This document shows positions 28,394 through 39,600 of a DNA stretch of 64,000 nt, piece after piece. The notes under the pieces were generated by a model. It was given only the letters and a program-made list of their open reading frames with translations. It searched no databases and had not been told where the DNA came from. The position numbers were made by a program, and so were the translations under genes. Where the stretch lies: contig JBKCOM010000065.1 of NCBI GenBank assembly GCA_046309775.1, positions 26,109-90,108 on the forward strand, given 5' to 3'. The DNA comes from JAIXWP01 sp046309775. Lineage in GTDB: Bacteria; Bacteroidota; Bacteroidia; Flavobacteriales_D; Sanyastnellaceae. The first letter of the stretch is position 1, and the number at the start of each line of letters is the position of its first letter.

Positions 28394-29609
28394 GAAATTT
28401 ACAGCGTTTGAGGAGAAATTAAATAGTACTTTAGAAAACTATGAGTTGCCTTTTGAAAATGGCGACTGGAAGAGACTAGAGAACCAACTCGATAAAGGTG
28501 TGGCTTCCAATCATTGGGTAGTCGCTCTAGCTGCAGCCGCGTTCTTCACTGGCGCGATTGGCTTAGGTGTATTCACGTACTCAAATAAAATGTTTGAAGC
28601 TACGGGAGCTGCTAAACTCGCACGTTTCGAAAATCAAATCGACGTAAAAAACGCGAAATCACAACAAAGTACCAACGACAGCAGCATCGCTCCTGACGCA
28701 AATGTTGTTGCAAATTCTAATAATTCAAGCTCCAATAAGCCAGTACTTGCACCTACTGAAATCAACGGTAATTCAAGCATAAATGAAAATGCTTCTGCTA
28801 ATACAGCCGCTGAGAAACCAAATACAATTCCGACTTCAACAGCACTTTCCGTAAGACCGAGCACTACATCTAGTTGCGCTGGCGGTGAAGTTGAATTCAA
28901 CGCGGTTAACGGCCCAATAGACGGTAGCTACCTTTGGAATTTCGGGGATGGTAACTTCTCCAACAAGCCAAATCCAAAACACAAATACGCGAAAGCAGGT
29001 GTATACGATGTTTCTCTTTCTGTGACTAGCAAGAAAGACGGTCAAATCAATACAACCGTAATGAACGACCTAATCACCATTCACCCAGCTCCATCCGCAG
29101 ATTTCGAATGGGACTTCGTAAATAACCCTGGTGATGAGCCAACAGTGAAGATCGTAAACACAAGCGAAAACGCTAGCTCGTTCGAATGGAAGTTTAATGA
29201 TGGCACCACCTCCAAAGTAATTAGCCCCGTAAGATCGTACAATGATAAGGGCAAACAAATGATTGCTCTCGAAGTACGCAACGAATGGGGCTGCTCGGAT
29301 AGCAAAATCAAATATGTAGTTATCAATCAAGAGTATAACCTCATGGCTCCTAATTCCTTCAATCCAACAGCGAAGGAAACCTTTATGCCAGAGGCTCTAA
29401 AGCAAGGTAAGACACAATTCAAGTTGACGGTTTATAATGGCGAACAGCCAATTTATGAAACAAACAACAAGGCTAAGGGATGGGACGGACGCCTCCCCGG
29501 TGGCCAACTCGCAGAAAGCGGTAAAGCCTATCCTTGGATTGTAATTATCTATAATGAAACCACTAAAGAAGAAAAATACTTCAGTGGCACGGTAACGGTT
29601 CTTCCTTAA
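28386..29609 (+). CDS. Membrane-anchored PKD protein with degenerate T9SS type B C-terminal domain; candidate anti-sigma regulator
   Basis: The 407-residue product has no N-terminal signal. A ~40-residue cytosolic part (FEEKLNSTLENYELPFENG, DWKRLENQLDK) is followed by one TM helix at about 42-62. A Ser/Asn/Ala-rich stalk comes next, then two PKD modules (LWNFGDGNFSN, FEWKFNDGTTS). The last ~80 residues resemble a type B sorting domain (APNSFNPT, LTVYNGEQPIYE, GWDGRLPGGQ, SGTVTVLP). The hallmark NGDGxND is missing and the end is P instead of R. Its overlap with the sigma gene and the short cytosolic domain suggest an anti-sigma factor. The C-terminus looks like a T9SS cargo mimic. Anti-sigma function is inference, as no zinc (ZAS) motif is present. 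Confidence 0.85.
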   Translation: MSKKFTAFEEKLNSTLENYELPFENGDWKRLENQLDKGVASNHWVVALAAAAFFTGAIGLGVFTYSNKMFEATGAAKLARFENQIDVKNAKSQQSTNDSSIAPDANVVANSNNSSSNKPVLAPTEINGNSSINENASANTAAEKPNTIPTSTALSVRPSTTSSCAGGEVEFNAVNGPIDGSYLWNFGDGNFSNKPNPKHKYAKAGVYDVSLSVTSKKDGQINTTVMNDLITIHPAPSADFEWDFVNNPGDEPTVKIVNTSENASSFEWKFNDGTTSKVISPVRSYNDKGKQMIALEVRNEWGCSDSKIKYVVINQEYNLMAPNSFNPTAKETFMPEALKQGKTQFKLTVYNGEQPIYETNNKAKGWDGRLPGGQLAESGKAYPWIVIIYNETTKEEKYFSGTVTVLP

Positions 29610-29636
29610 CCAAAACCAATAAAACCTACTAAAAAG

Positions 29637-29665
29637 ATCCCTCCCTAACCGGAGGGATTTTTTTT
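29637..29665 (+). terminator. Terminator of the sigma/PKD operon
   Basis: An 8-bp stem (29637-29644 with 29651-29658) with a 6-nt loop is followed by eight T. It separates the sigma operon from the giant cargo genes. Confidence 0.85.
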
Positions 29666-29687
29666 CCTTTTTTTAATTGTTAATAAC

Positions 29688-29715
29688 TTGTTCACAACCT
29701 TTAGCCTTACCTTTG
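29688..29715 (+). promoter_or_regulatory. -33/-7 promoter of the first giant T9SS gene
   Basis: TTG (29688-29690) and TACCTTTG (29708-29715) are 17 nt apart, 28 nt before ATG 29744. Confidence 0.6.
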
Positions 29716-29743
29716 CCGACCCTACCAACATTTAAAACCATCT

Positions 29744-32700
29744 ATGAACCGAATTCTCAAAAGCATACTTCTTCTTGGCGTGCTTTTCAGCAATTCAATT
29801 TGTTTCTCTCAGGTCTTGATTGTCAACACCTCAGCCGCTTGCGCATGTGATGGTGCATTCACTTTCTCACCCGAACCAGGCCAACCTACATTTTTCGAAT
29901 TATTAAATAGCGAAGGGGTTTCGTTGCAAACTTCTGGTCAGGCAGCAGGAACTTGGAATCTCACCGGACTTTGTGAAGGTGTGTATATAGTTACCGCTAC
30001 TACTGCGTCTGCATCATACCAAGAGTTTATTCAGATCAATAACGCAATTGCTCCCATAGCAGATTTTGGAGAAACAGCAATATGCAGCACAGCACCCAAC
30101 ACAAACTTAAATACGTTCATTACGGGCTTTTCACCTGGTGGTATCTGGGCTTTGCCTGATGGGAATTTTTTCAACGGCATTTATAATCCTTCTGTTCATG
30201 GATCTGGCTTCTATTCATATACTATTAATAATGGTACGTGCGATCAAGTGACAGGAGTATTCGTAATGGAAATACAAAATGCTAATGCTGGAATTCAAAC
30301 GACTTATTTGATTTGTGACAATTATGCACCATTTAATATGATTGACTTTCTAGAAGGGAATCCTGATACGGGAGGTCAATGGCTCACTGCGGGTGGCACA
30401 CCAATGAATGGAATTTATGACCCCGCTACCATGGCAAGTGGCTTATTTGTCTATGCTATAGATAATGTGCCTGGCTGCAATGCCGTCTTCACAACCATGT
30501 TTGTTGATGAACGCATCACACCCAACGCTGGAACCAATAGTTCGCTGATTGTTTGTAACGGATCGCCTGCATTCAATTTATTCAACCAAATCCCCGGCAA
30601 TCCAAACCAGGGAGGCTTCTGGTTCAGACCAAATGGCACTCCATTCAATGGTGTATTCAACCCTGCAATCGATCCCGCTGGAAACTATCGCTATGTAGTG
30701 ACTGCGAATGCACCTTGTCAAGATGCTGAATCAATCATCACTATTACCTTTAGCAATACAGATCCATCTGGAACTTCTAATCAAATCGAAGTCTGTACTT
30801 CTCAATCTGCGTTCGATATGATCTCGGTTCTGAACGGACTTCCAATAAGTGGTGGAACATGGACAAACCAACAAGGACAAGTTGTGGCGAGTAATTTCAA
30901 TCCTTCAATAAATAATAGTGGCACTTTCAATTACTACTATCCCAATGTTGGTTGTAATGCACAAGGTGCGCAGTTGACTGTCAATGTACTTTCGGCTCCA
31001 AATGCAGGAGTCGATGTACTGACGGAGTTATGCGTGTCAAGTACTCCTATCAATCTTGACAACTTATTACAAAATGAAACTCCGGGAGGCGTGTATCAAA
31101 ACACCTTGGGTCAAGTGATATCCAACGTTGTCAATATTTCAAGCACGCAACTCTTTCAAGCGAGATATGTAGTGACTTCGACGGTTTGTCCATCCGATAC
31201 TGCACAAATTATTATTGGTGTCGTTGCGCCTCCCGTGCAGCCTACCAACCAAATTCAGGAAGTGTGTAGTAATTCAGGGTTGATAAACTTGAATGATTAT
31301 TATCAAGCTGTCGTCTTTCCTCAATGGCAAGATTCCAATGGCAATCAAGTACCGGCGCAATATGATCCGTTGGCTGGTGATGTGACACTAACTATTATTT
31401 CCCTTAGTCAAAATGCATGTCCCAACGAAAGCGCCACCTTGCAAATTTCAGTGACGGACCCTGCATTTCCCGACGCACTCATTCAGGAGGTAGCTTGTAC
31501 GTCTGATTTTCCTATTTATCTTAATGACTACATAACAGCACAAGCCTTTGGACTAGGCTCTTGGAGCGATTTAAGTGGTAATAATGTTTCAAACACGATC
31601 ATTCAATTAGGCCAAGGAAACTATGAATATAATTACACCTCAAATAATAATGGGCCTTGCGCTGCCTCTCAAATAACATTAGAACTGCAGGTGTTTGAGG
31701 CTGTCGACGCTGGAAGTGATAACAACATAGTGGTCTGCGAAAGTGATACTAGCTTTGAACTTGAAGCATTGCTTTCGGCTGGAGCCCAAATGGGAGGCAC
31801 ATGGTTCAATGATGGAGTTCCATTTGCACCTCAAGATTATACTTTACAAGGAGGCGTCATTGATGTGATTGTTTATGAGCTAGCGGGAAATCCCGGGTGC
31901 GCTCCTGATGCAGCACAGTTCTTCATCGATGTGCACAGTGAAGTGATCGCTGATGCAGGTGAAAATATAAGTTTATGTTTTGGCGAAACAAATGTTCAAA
32001 TCGGAAGTCAAGGTTTACCCAATTTATCCTACTCGTGGATTCCTTCATCGTTGCTCTCCGACTCCAACGATCCAATGCCAATTATTACATTGAATGGATT
32101 AAACAACGAAGACCAATTTTTAATCTTTACCTTAACCGTTACTGACGGTGTATGCACTGCGCAAGACGAGGTTGAGGTAACAATCCACGCCACGCCTGAA
32201 GTGATTATCCCATCTAATATTGAGATATGTAACGGAGAAAATATTAGTTATAACATAGATCCTAATCTCTCTTGCATTTGGACTCCATCAAGTCTCTTCC
32301 AAGATTTCACAACTAATACTCCAACTATTTCGCCAGCACAAGATGTGGTTTTAAATTTATTGGTAGAAAATCAAAACGGCTGTCAAAGCAATGAAACTAG
32401 TTCTGTTGTGGTGAGGCCTCTGCCATTGATTGACTTTGAAATGGAACCACAATCTGCTTGCAGCCCTCTCCTGGTGGAGCAGACATGGAACTCTGCCGCT
32501 GGTTTGGATTACGATATAGAGTGGAACTCTGGAAATGGTGACCAAGATGCTGGAATCGACTTTTTATTTAATTACACAGAAGCAGGAGTGTATTCCATTA
32601 ATCTTAGTGTAAGCAATAGTTTTGGGTGTGTGAGCGACACCACATACGAAAATGTGATTGAAGTATTTCCTAATCCAATCGCCGATTTTAGCTATTCTCC

Positions 32701-33211
32701 AAACCCTCCTTCCATTATTAACAACATTGTTTTTTTTGAAAATAATAGCTCATCCGCAACCACGTTTGAGTGGACATTGGATAGTCAAGTATTAGGCAAT
32801 GAAGAAAACTTGGTCTACGAATTCCCAGGAGATCGGGCAGGAGATTATACCATTTGTTTAGAAATCACAAATGAATTTGGATGTGAAGCCACGCATTGTG
32901 AATACCTAGAAATTAAGAATGACTTTACCTTTTATGCACCCAATGCATTCACCCCAGATGATGATGGTCTGAACGATGTATTCAAGCCCGAGCTAATCGG
33001 TTTTGACGTTTCCACTTATTCTTTAAAAATATTTGATCGCTGGGGCACCCTCGTTTTTTCCACAAATGACATCAGCGAACCCTGGATTGGCAATGTTCGA
33101 AACGGCGACTATTATGCTATGCAAGGAGTTTACAATTGGATTGTCGAAGTGAAAGTGGATCGCTTAGCTGATTTCAAAACATTCAAAGGAAGTGTGATGC
33201 TCTTGAGATGA
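29744..33211 (+). CDS. Giant secreted Ig-like/PKD repeat protein with T9SS type B sorting domain
   Basis: A 1155-residue protein with a Sec signal ending near CFSQ. Residues about 110-420 hold four related beta modules with the pattern GGxWxxxxGxxFNGxFNP...GxYxY. Further Ig-like modules follow, then two PKD units near residues 895-1060. The last ~90 residues are a type B sorting domain (YAPNAFTPDDDGLND, FDRWGTLVF, GSVMLLR). It is predicted to be translocated by the T9SS and tethered to the surface. The modular adhesin plan resembles SprB-type gliding adhesins, but it is far shorter and no gliding role is shown. It follows the sigma/PKD operon after a terminator and its own promoter. Confidence 0.93.
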   Translation: MNRILKSILLLGVLFSNSICFSQVLIVNTSAACACDGAFTFSPEPGQPTFFELLNSEGVSLQTSGQAAGTWNLTGLCEGVYIVTATTASASYQEFIQINNAIAPIADFGETAICSTAPNTNLNTFITGFSPGGIWALPDGNFFNGIYNPSVHGSGFYSYTINNGTCDQVTGVFVMEIQNANAGIQTTYLICDNYAPFNMIDFLEGNPDTGGQWLTAGGTPMNGIYDPATMASGLFVYAIDNVPGCNAVFTTMFVDERITPNAGTNSSLIVCNGSPAFNLFNQIPGNPNQGGFWFRPNGTPFNGVFNPAIDPAGNYRYVVTANAPCQDAESIITITFSNTDPSGTSNQIEVCTSQSAFDMISVLNGLPISGGTWTNQQGQVVASNFNPSINNSGTFNYYYPNVGCNAQGAQLTVNVLSAPNAGVDVLTELCVSSTPINLDNLLQNETPGGVYQNTLGQVISNVVNISSTQLFQARYVVTSTVCPSDTAQIIIGVVAPPVQPTNQIQEVCSNSGLINLNDYYQAVVFPQWQDSNGNQVPAQYDPLAGDVTLTIISLSQNACPNESATLQISVTDPAFPDALIQEVACTSDFPIYLNDYITAQAFGLGSWSDLSGNNVSNTIIQLGQGNYEYNYTSNNNGPCAASQITLELQVFEAVDAGSDNNIVVCESDTSFELEALLSAGAQMGGTWFNDGVPFAPQDYTLQGGVIDVIVYELAGNPGCAPDAAQFFIDVHSEVIADAGENISLCFGETNVQIGSQGLPNLSYSWIPSSLLSDSNDPMPIITLNGLNNEDQFLIFTLTVTDGVCTAQDEVEVTIHATPEVIIPSNIEICNGENISYNIDPNLSCIWTPSSLFQDFTTNTPTISPAQDVVLNLLVENQNGCQSNETSSVVVRPLPLIDFEMEPQSACSPLLVEQTWNSAAGLDYDIEWNSGNGDQDAGIDFLFNYTEAGVYSINLSVSNSFGCVSDTTYENVIEVFPNPIADFSYSPNPPSIINNIVFFENNSSSATTFEWTLDSQVLGNEENLVYEFPGDRAGDYTICLEITNEFGCEATHCEYLEIKNDFTFYAPNAFTPDDDGLNDVFKPELIGFDVSTYSLKIFDRWGTLVFSTNDISEPWIGNVRNGDYYAMQGVYNWIVEVKVDRLADFKTFKGSVMLLR

Positions 33212-33331
33212 TTCCGGCTTCGCAATTCAGAATTGGGAATTGGGAATAATTTTTATTCCGCCCTTGCGGTAATTGCAACTAAAATCATGTTCAATTTGTC
33301 TTAATACGGGCTAAATTGCGCCGAATTTGAG

Positions 33332-36300
33332 ATGAAGATGAACCTAGCCAGGATTGTAACCATAGCATTATTAATTTTCTCCGCTGCTACTGCCTCTTCG
33401 CAGTGTGGAACGCCCGATAATTATTGTCAAGACGGTGCCAGTTATACTGTTTGTTCAGGGGTTGTCTATGATGTGGGAGGTGTTGAGGCGTACAATGGAG
33501 ATGCGATTATCACCATTTGTCCAGAAACCGTTGGCCTTGCCATTTCACTTGACTTCCAAGGCTTCAATTTGAATCAAAATTTTAATGCGAATAATTCAGA
33601 TGTTCTTAATGTCTATGACGGCCCAGATGTGAATGCACCGCTACTTGGATCATTCACGGGCACTCAATTGCAGAATGTGAGCATCACCGCAAGCGTCAAT
33701 AATCCGGATGGGTGCTTAACGCTTGAACTCCTTGATAGGGGCACAGAAAACGGAAACGCAGCTGAACCGAATCCTGGTTTTCAAGCTAATATATCTTGCG
33801 TGAACGCGTGTGCAAATCCAACCAGCTTCATAAGCACCATTGATCCAGCCATTGTCACACAAGGAAACTCTATTACAGGTTGTGTGGGCGAACCATTGAC
33901 ATTTTCATCTAACGGCAGCAGCGCGCAGCCTGGATTCGTAATCAGTGAATACGTTTGGTCCTTTGGAAATGATGTTGTAGAGAGTGGAACATCGCAGCAA
34001 GTGCAATACACTTATGACGAACCAGGTTTATACTTCGTATCTTTAAGTGTCATTGACAATAATGACTGTGTCAGCCTTGAGAACATCCCCATTCAGGTAT
34101 TGGTGAGCACTAATCCTTTGTTTAACGATATTGCTTCTATCAATCCTTCGTACTGTTTGGGTACAGACATTACTTTGAATGCAGGAATTGTGGAGTATCC
34201 CGAATGGACGTCACTCCCTCCATTAATTTTCGCAGACACCCTTCCTTTGCCCGATGGTAATGGTTTTACTTTTGTCAGCAATCTTGAATTTGACATATTT
34301 GATGAAGGGACTATTATTGATGATTGTGAAGATCTCGTCAATATTCAAACCTCACTGGAGCATAGCTATGCCGGAGATTTAGATATCAGCATTACATGTC
34401 CCAATGGCACTTCTGTTGAAATGCTTCCTTGGCCTAATGGAATGACAAATACAAACTTCGGCGAGCCTGTGGATGACGCTAGTACGCCGAACATTGTTGG
34501 AGTTCCATACGAATATCAATGGACCGCCAATCCAAATGCCCCCGTGATGGGAGACATAACTACAGCGGATACTCCGCTTCCAGCAGGTTCTTATCAATCT
34601 CAAGGAGATTTGTGCGCTTTGGTCGGTTGTCCGTTGAATGGGATTTGGACTATTACAATCACTGATAATTTATCTATCGATGACGGTTGGCTCGCCTCTT
34701 GGACTGTCAACTTCGCTCCTGAGCTGTATCCTGGAGTTGTTACGTTTACTCCGACTTACGGAGGTGGTGCGGACAGTTCTTTTTGGAGCGGTCCGAATAT
34801 CACTTTCCTCGATGCCGGTGCCGATGTAATCCAACTCAATCTCAATGAGCCAGGTACTTACGAATATACCTATGAAACTAGCAATAACTTTGGTTGCACT
34901 TCTGATACCACCATTTCCATTACGATTCAAGAGCCTCCCACATTGTTTGTTGGCGATGATTTCGCTTATCAGTGCCAAGAAGTAGATCTTACGGCCACAC
35001 TCAATGGTCAGCCACAACCCTCGTGCAGCGGCGCTTCCGAAACAGTGACTTATTGCTACCCGGATAACGCTAACTATGTGGAAACCTACTGCCCTGATAA
35101 TCCTGGAGATGGCATCACATTTATGAGCTTGAACTTCATCCAGGGAACTTTAGAAAACTTTGTTGATGATTTGATCATTTACGATGGTCAAAATACAAGT
35201 GCCCCCATTCTATGGAGTTCTTTAGATACTAACCCTGCGACTTTGGCTGGTGTACAAGCTACAGCAACTAATCCCTCTGGGTGTATTACCATTCAGTTGA
35301 CCAGTGATGGAAGTATTTCGTGCGCGACAGGTTTTGAAACCGAAATGATTTATGAAGTCAGCTGCACAGCTGATGTAGAATATATTTTTGAATGGAGTCC
35401 TTCGGCGGGACTCTCCGCCTCGCAAGGTTCTACGGTCACAGTTGAGCAAATCAACACTACTACTACCTTTGATGTAATTGCTTATCCCGCTGAATTCCCC
35501 GAATGTGTTGTATTTGATGACATCACAATTACTGTTGCAAATGATTTGCAGATAAGCCTTGATGAATTAGCACAGGCATGTTTGGATTCGACGCTTGTGC
35601 TAGAGGCGCCCGAAATTCTCGTTGGTACCGCTCCTTTTACATACACATGGACGAGACCAGATGGAAGCACTGAAATCTCTGAAACATTGATTGTTGAAGC
35701 TTCACAAGGAGTCGCAGAGTATTGCGTTAGTGTTACCGACGTGTGCAACTTGACCACAGAAGCTTGTATTGAAGTGGTTCCTTATGCGCCTATTCCAGCC
35801 ACTTTCCAAATTGACGAAGGAATTGGTTGTGCTCCACACACAGTGACCATGACCAGCGATTATACTGCCTATCAAAATCTAGAAAGCATGCGATGGTATT
35901 CTGGCGATGGTACCGCCACCAGCGTGTTTGGAAGCTTCAGTTACAGCTATCAAAATGATGGTAATTATTCACCAATACTAGAACTAACGGACGTAAATGG
36001 ATGTGTATACACGGACACCCTAAACGATCCGATTATCGTGGTGCCAATGCCAATGGCAGATTTTATAATGAATCCTGAGGCGCCAGTATTGCCTGAAACC
36101 ACCGTTCGATTCCGCGTCAATTCATTAAATGCGGTAGCATGGTCGTATAACTTTTCCAATTTGGGAGAAAGTCAAGAGCCCGATGCTGAATTCACTTTTC
36201 CCAATCAAAGAGGAATTTACAACATCGAACTGATAGCCTTCAATGAGTTGGGCTGCTCCGATACCATCCGGAAAGAACTTGTGATTCGTGATGTCATCAA

Positions 36301-36583
36301 CATCTTCATTCCCAATAGCTTTACGCCAGACGGTGACGGCCTCAATGATGTGTGGAGAGTGGAAGGAACAGGCTTTGTGGGCCAAAACTTTGAGCTTGTC
36401 ATTCTCAATAGATGGGGCCAACCCGTTTTCCGTAGCACCGATCCAGAAGAACCTTGGCTAGGAGATATGCAAGGAAATGGTTATTATTCTCAAGACTCTC
36501 TGTATTTTTACATTCTGAAAGTGCAAGATGTTGAAAATGATGTTCGTTATGAATATCAAGGTCACATCGTGTTGGTGCGCTAG
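33332..36583 (+). CDS. Secreted CUB/PKD/P-domain protein with T9SS type B sorting domain, copy 1
   Basis: The 1083-residue product has a Sec signal (ATASSQ). A CUB-like domain comes first (YDVGGVEAYNGDAIITICPE, NVYDGPD), then a PKD unit (FVISEYVWSFGNDV). A proprotein-convertase-type P domain follows (LEHSYAGDLDISITCPNG, WTITITDNLS). Next are a second CUB-like domain (FVDDLIIYDGQN), Ig-like and PKD modules, and a type B sorting domain (IFIPNSFTPDGDGLND, LNRWGQPVF, IVLVR). The same order of domains occurs in the next gene, so the two are tandem paralogues. No protease domain accompanies the P domain, which probably acts here as a structural or binding module. The 120-nt upstream gap holds short GAATTGG repeats. 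Confidence 0.92.
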   Translation: MKMNLARIVTIALLIFSAATASSQCGTPDNYCQDGASYTVCSGVVYDVGGVEAYNGDAIITICPETVGLAISLDFQGFNLNQNFNANNSDVLNVYDGPDVNAPLLGSFTGTQLQNVSITASVNNPDGCLTLELLDRGTENGNAAEPNPGFQANISCVNACANPTSFISTIDPAIVTQGNSITGCVGEPLTFSSNGSSAQPGFVISEYVWSFGNDVVESGTSQQVQYTYDEPGLYFVSLSVIDNNDCVSLENIPIQVLVSTNPLFNDIASINPSYCLGTDITLNAGIVEYPEWTSLPPLIFADTLPLPDGNGFTFVSNLEFDIFDEGTIIDDCEDLVNIQTSLEHSYAGDLDISITCPNGTSVEMLPWPNGMTNTNFGEPVDDASTPNIVGVPYEYQWTANPNAPVMGDITTADTPLPAGSYQSQGDLCALVGCPLNGIWTITITDNLSIDDGWLASWTVNFAPELYPGVVTFTPTYGGGADSSFWSGPNITFLDAGADVIQLNLNEPGTYEYTYETSNNFGCTSDTTISITIQEPPTLFVGDDFAYQCQEVDLTATLNGQPQPSCSGASETVTYCYPDNANYVETYCPDNPGDGITFMSLNFIQGTLENFVDDLIIYDGQNTSAPILWSSLDTNPATLAGVQATATNPSGCITIQLTSDGSISCATGFETEMIYEVSCTADVEYIFEWSPSAGLSASQGSTVTVEQINTTTTFDVIAYPAEFPECVVFDDITITVANDLQISLDELAQACLDSTLVLEAPEILVGTAPFTYTWTRPDGSTEISETLIVEASQGVAEYCVSVTDVCNLTTEACIEVVPYAPIPATFQIDEGIGCAPHTVTMTSDYTAYQNLESMRWYSGDGTATSVFGSFSYSYQNDGNYSPILELTDVNGCVYTDTLNDPIIVVPMPMADFIMNPEAPVLPETTVRFRVNSLNAVAWSYNFSNLGESQEPDAEFTFPNQRGIYNIELIAFNELGCSDTIRKELVIRDVINIFIPNSFTPDGDGLNDVWRVEGTGFVGQNFELVILNRWGQPVFRSTDPEEPWLGDMQGNGYYSQDSLYFYILKVQDVENDVRYEYQGHIVLVR

Positions 36584-36626
36584 TAAGCAACCAATGTTGG
36601 TTTATTTGAGTCATGTATACAGCAAA

Positions 36627-39600
36627 ATGAATTTGATGAAAAGAATTATACTCGTCTTTACAGCGGCAATTTTAGGGACCCTTAGCAGCATGGGACAACA
36701 AGTCACCATGAGTAATGGAACTGTAAACGCATGTAGCGGCAATTTCACCGATGATGGCGTAGGTGGTCCTTACACTGATACGGATTATACTATAACCATT
36801 TGTCCAGATATCCCTGGCAATGTTGTGCAGTTGACCTTTTCAGCTTTTGCTCTTCAAACATCCCCAGGGAATGGCCAGAGTGATTCATTTGCTATTTTCG
36901 ACGGTCCGAACACTGGCTCTCCATCGTTAGGTTCTTACGGAGGCAATGATCTACAAGGCTTTGAAGTAACAGGAACCATAAATAATACCACTGGCTGTAT
37001 CACGATTGTATTTTCGGCTAACGGTCCTGCCAACGTATCTTCTCCTGGATGGGAAGCCGCTATAGCATGTACTATCCCTTGCGCTCCTCCGACAGCGGCT
37101 TCAGCAATTACCAATCCGGCCCCAACTGGAGCAGAGCAAACCATTAGTGTATGTATTGATGAGCCCGTTTCTTTCAGCGACATTGGATCATTTGCTGAGC
37201 CAGGTTTCAACATTGTTAACTATTCTTGGAATTTCGACGACGGCACTATAGAGCAAGGTCCAACAATGACCAGCGCTACACACAGCTTTTCAGAGGCTGG
37301 AGAATATATCGTTACACTGACTGTCACGGATAATAATGGTTGTAACAACCTTAACATTATACCTCTGCAGGTGCTCGTCTCGACGATTCCTTTATTCCCA
37401 ACTTTAGAAGATATTACTACTTGCTTCGGTAATGAAGTGGAATTGGTTGGTAGCGCCGAAAGTGTTCTTTGGACAGCCCTTCCACCACAGGTGGTTGCTG
37501 GAACAACATATCTGGCAGACGGTGCGGGATTCTCATATTCTACTTCTTTAGAGTTCGATATTTTCGAACCCGATGCAGTTCTGGAAACATGCGACGACCT
37601 TCTTGGAATTGTCGTTAACATGGAACACAGTTACATGGGCGACCTTGGCCTCTCCATTACTTGTCCAAATGGTACCCTCGTAAATCTTGTTACTTATCCT
37701 AATGGAGGTGGAGGCACATTCCTCGGTGAGGCAATCGACAATGACCCTGCATCAGACCCTGGTGTCGGCTATACTTACACGTGGGATCCAGACGCGACAA
37801 ATGGAACGTGGGGCGATAACGCCGGAGGTGGTTTCGGAACATCATTACCCGCGGGTAGCTATGAGTCAGTAGATGATCTTTGCGACCTTGTAGGCTGTCC
37901 GCTCAATGGTACATGGACATTCTCAGTTACTGACAACCTCGCGGCAGATAACGGCTATATTTTCTTTTGGGGTATCAATTTGAACCCAGAACTTTTCCCT
38001 GATGTAACGACCTTTTTGCCTACTATCGGCATTGATGCAGACAGCAGTTATTGGACAGGTCCAAACATCATCACCTCCGATTTTAATGAAGATGTAATTA
38101 CCATCAGCCCACCAGCTCCTGGTTCTTATGACTACACTTATAATGTCGTGAACAGTTTTGGTTGTGAATTCGACACCACCATCACTGTTACATTTGATCA
38201 AGCTCCGTTCATCACCGCTGGCCCAGATTTACAATTCAATTGTAATACGATTACTCTTCAGGGCGGATTCCAAGGTATCCCAACACCAGTATGCTCTCAA
38301 GATGCTGGCACCTTCGACTATTGCTATTCCAATGGAGAAGTGTTTGAATGGACCTTCTGTCCTGACAACCCAGGAGATGGCACAGTGATGACTTTCTCCT
38401 TCATTGCAGGATCATCAGAGAACTTCTTTGACGATTTCACAATCTATGACGGTCCGAATACGGCATCACCTATTCTTCAACAAGGTGTAACAGGACAATT
38501 AGCTGGGCTATCATGGACGGCAACAAATTCAGATGGTTGTATTACGATTGCGTTTAATGCAGATGGTTCTGTTGACTGCGCTAATGGCAGCCAAACACCT
38601 TGGGTATACGAGGTAAGCTGCACTTCTGGTGGTCCTAACTACACTTGGGAATGGACACCTTCAGATGTATTGAGTAACGCTAACTCCCCACAGCCAACCA
38701 TCAGCGACTTACCACAAACAACAACATTTACTCTTGTAGGATATCCTGTTGGAAACCCAGATTGCGCTAGCACTGACCAAGTGACCGTTACACTCGACGC
38801 TGCTATCAATCCTGGAACCGATTCGACTTACACTTTCTGCACCAACCAATCGACTTTTAACCTTCTAAGTATTTTAGGCGGAAATCCAAATACTACTGGT
38901 ACTTGGACAGGCCCAAATGGCTTACCATTCAGCGGTTCATTTAACCCTTCAAATGGAGCCCCAGGTGAGTATACGTATACGATAACGACACCAGACTGTG
39001 AGGCCTCTGCTGTGGTAACTTTGGAGCAAATCACACCGATTGTTTTCACTGTGCCAAATGACACTACGATGTGTGGAAATGGACAATTGTCGCTTTTCAT
39101 TCCAAGCATTAGCGGTGGCCAAACGCCTTATAATTACCAATGGTCATATAACAATCAATTCATTGCAAACACCCCAACCTATGTGCATACGGCTCAAAGT
39201 TCAGGACAGGCATGTATGACAGTGACAGATATTTGTAATAATCCAATTACTAATTGTATTGATGTTACCGTGGAGCAACCCTTGACAATTGATTTCACAG
39301 TGGACACTACTGCTGCTTGCTTCCCCTATATTTTCAATTTTGAAAACCTAATTAGCCCTGCACTATACGAAGATTCAAGGTGGGAATTGGGTGATGGAAC
39401 TGTCATAGAAACGCTTACAGACTTTAATCACATCTATGCAAGTCCCGGAAACTATAGCGTGACTCTTGAATTAACCTCCGAAATCGGATGTGAATATTCA
39501 TTAACCAAAAATAATTACATCAGTGTTTTGGCGCCCCCGATCGCACAGTTTGCCTTCGGACCGCAGCCAACAGATATTAGAGAGCCTGAAATCACCTTTA

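Noticed and set aside
33212..33331. Short GAATTGG direct repeats and a small GC hairpin considered as a terminator or regulatory element
   Set aside because: The stem is only about 3 bp with no T tract, and the repeat is only two to three units.
36528..36626. Upstream extension of the copy-2 cargo gene
   Set aside because: It overlaps the end of copy 1 and precedes the signal peptide; the start at 36627 or 36636 puts the signal first.
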